The notes under the pieces are model-generated. The model was not told the origin of the DNA. It made no database searches and saw only the letters and a list, made by a program, of their open reading frames with translations. A program made the position numbers and the translations under genes. DNA of 6,930 nucleotides from JAICIG01 sp035532215 (GTDB lineage: Bacteria > Planctomycetota > Planctomycetia > Pirellulales > JAICIG01). The stretch spans positions 1 through 6,930 of the forward strand of contig DATKRK010000371.1 of NCBI GenBank assembly GCA_035532215.1, read 5' to 3'. This document shows, in pieces, positions 5,594 through 6,930 of this stretch. Numbering within the stretch: position 1 is the first letter of the stretch; the number at the start of each line of letters is the position of its first letter.

Positions 5594-6930
<1,337 letters not shown>

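Overview
The window looks like a chromosomal piece of a planctomycete, most likely of the Pirellulales type. The main evidence is a near-complete PSCyt1-DUF1549-LamG-DUF1553 gene followed by a DUF1501 gene. This pairing is found in large paralogous sets mainly in Planctomycetota and relatives. The GC-rich sequence and the GTGGGGC/GCCCCAC hairpin before the DUF1501 gene fit that view. The taxonomic call is inferred from gene content, not from a marker gene.

Layout: bases 1-748 hold no intact gene. They contain a probable minus-strand remnant resembling the C-terminal tail of a planctomycete integrase (about 289-531, with an internal TAG), a possible minus-strand terminator left of it (138-200), a perfect 14-bp palindrome (528-541) and some small hairpins. 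From 749 a co-directional plus-strand run starts: an FCD-type GntR regulator (749-1543), overlapping by ATGA with the 1066-residue PSCyt1/DUF1549/LamG/DUF1553 protein (1540-4740). Next comes a two-gene cassette: a nucleotidyltransferase-like DUF6932-type gene split by a single extra T (4799-5246), overlapping by ATGA with a 68-residue partner (5243-5449). A spacer with a TATAAT box and two mutually exclusive hairpins follows. The last gene, DUF1501 (5591 onward), has a Tat-type signal and is cut by the window edge after 446 codons.

Working together: the exported PSCyt1/DUF1549/DUF1553 protein (Sec-type signal, two CxxCH motifs, LamG lectin-like domain) and the Tat-exported, alkaline-phosphatase-superfamily-like DUF1501 protein probably form one extracytoplasmic system, often discussed as polysaccharide or sulfated-glycan handling but biochemically poorly defined. 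The coupled GntR regulator suggests control by a small carboxylate-like ligand.

The most interesting feature is the small nucleotidyltransferase-like/partner cassette sitting between the two halves of this pair. It is bracketed by an exact 11-bp direct repeat (4731-4741 and 5496-5506), and its first gene is broken exactly between the GS and DxD halves of the catalytic motif. It looks like an inserted toxin-antitoxin-like module that is either decaying or affected by a homopolymer sequencing error.
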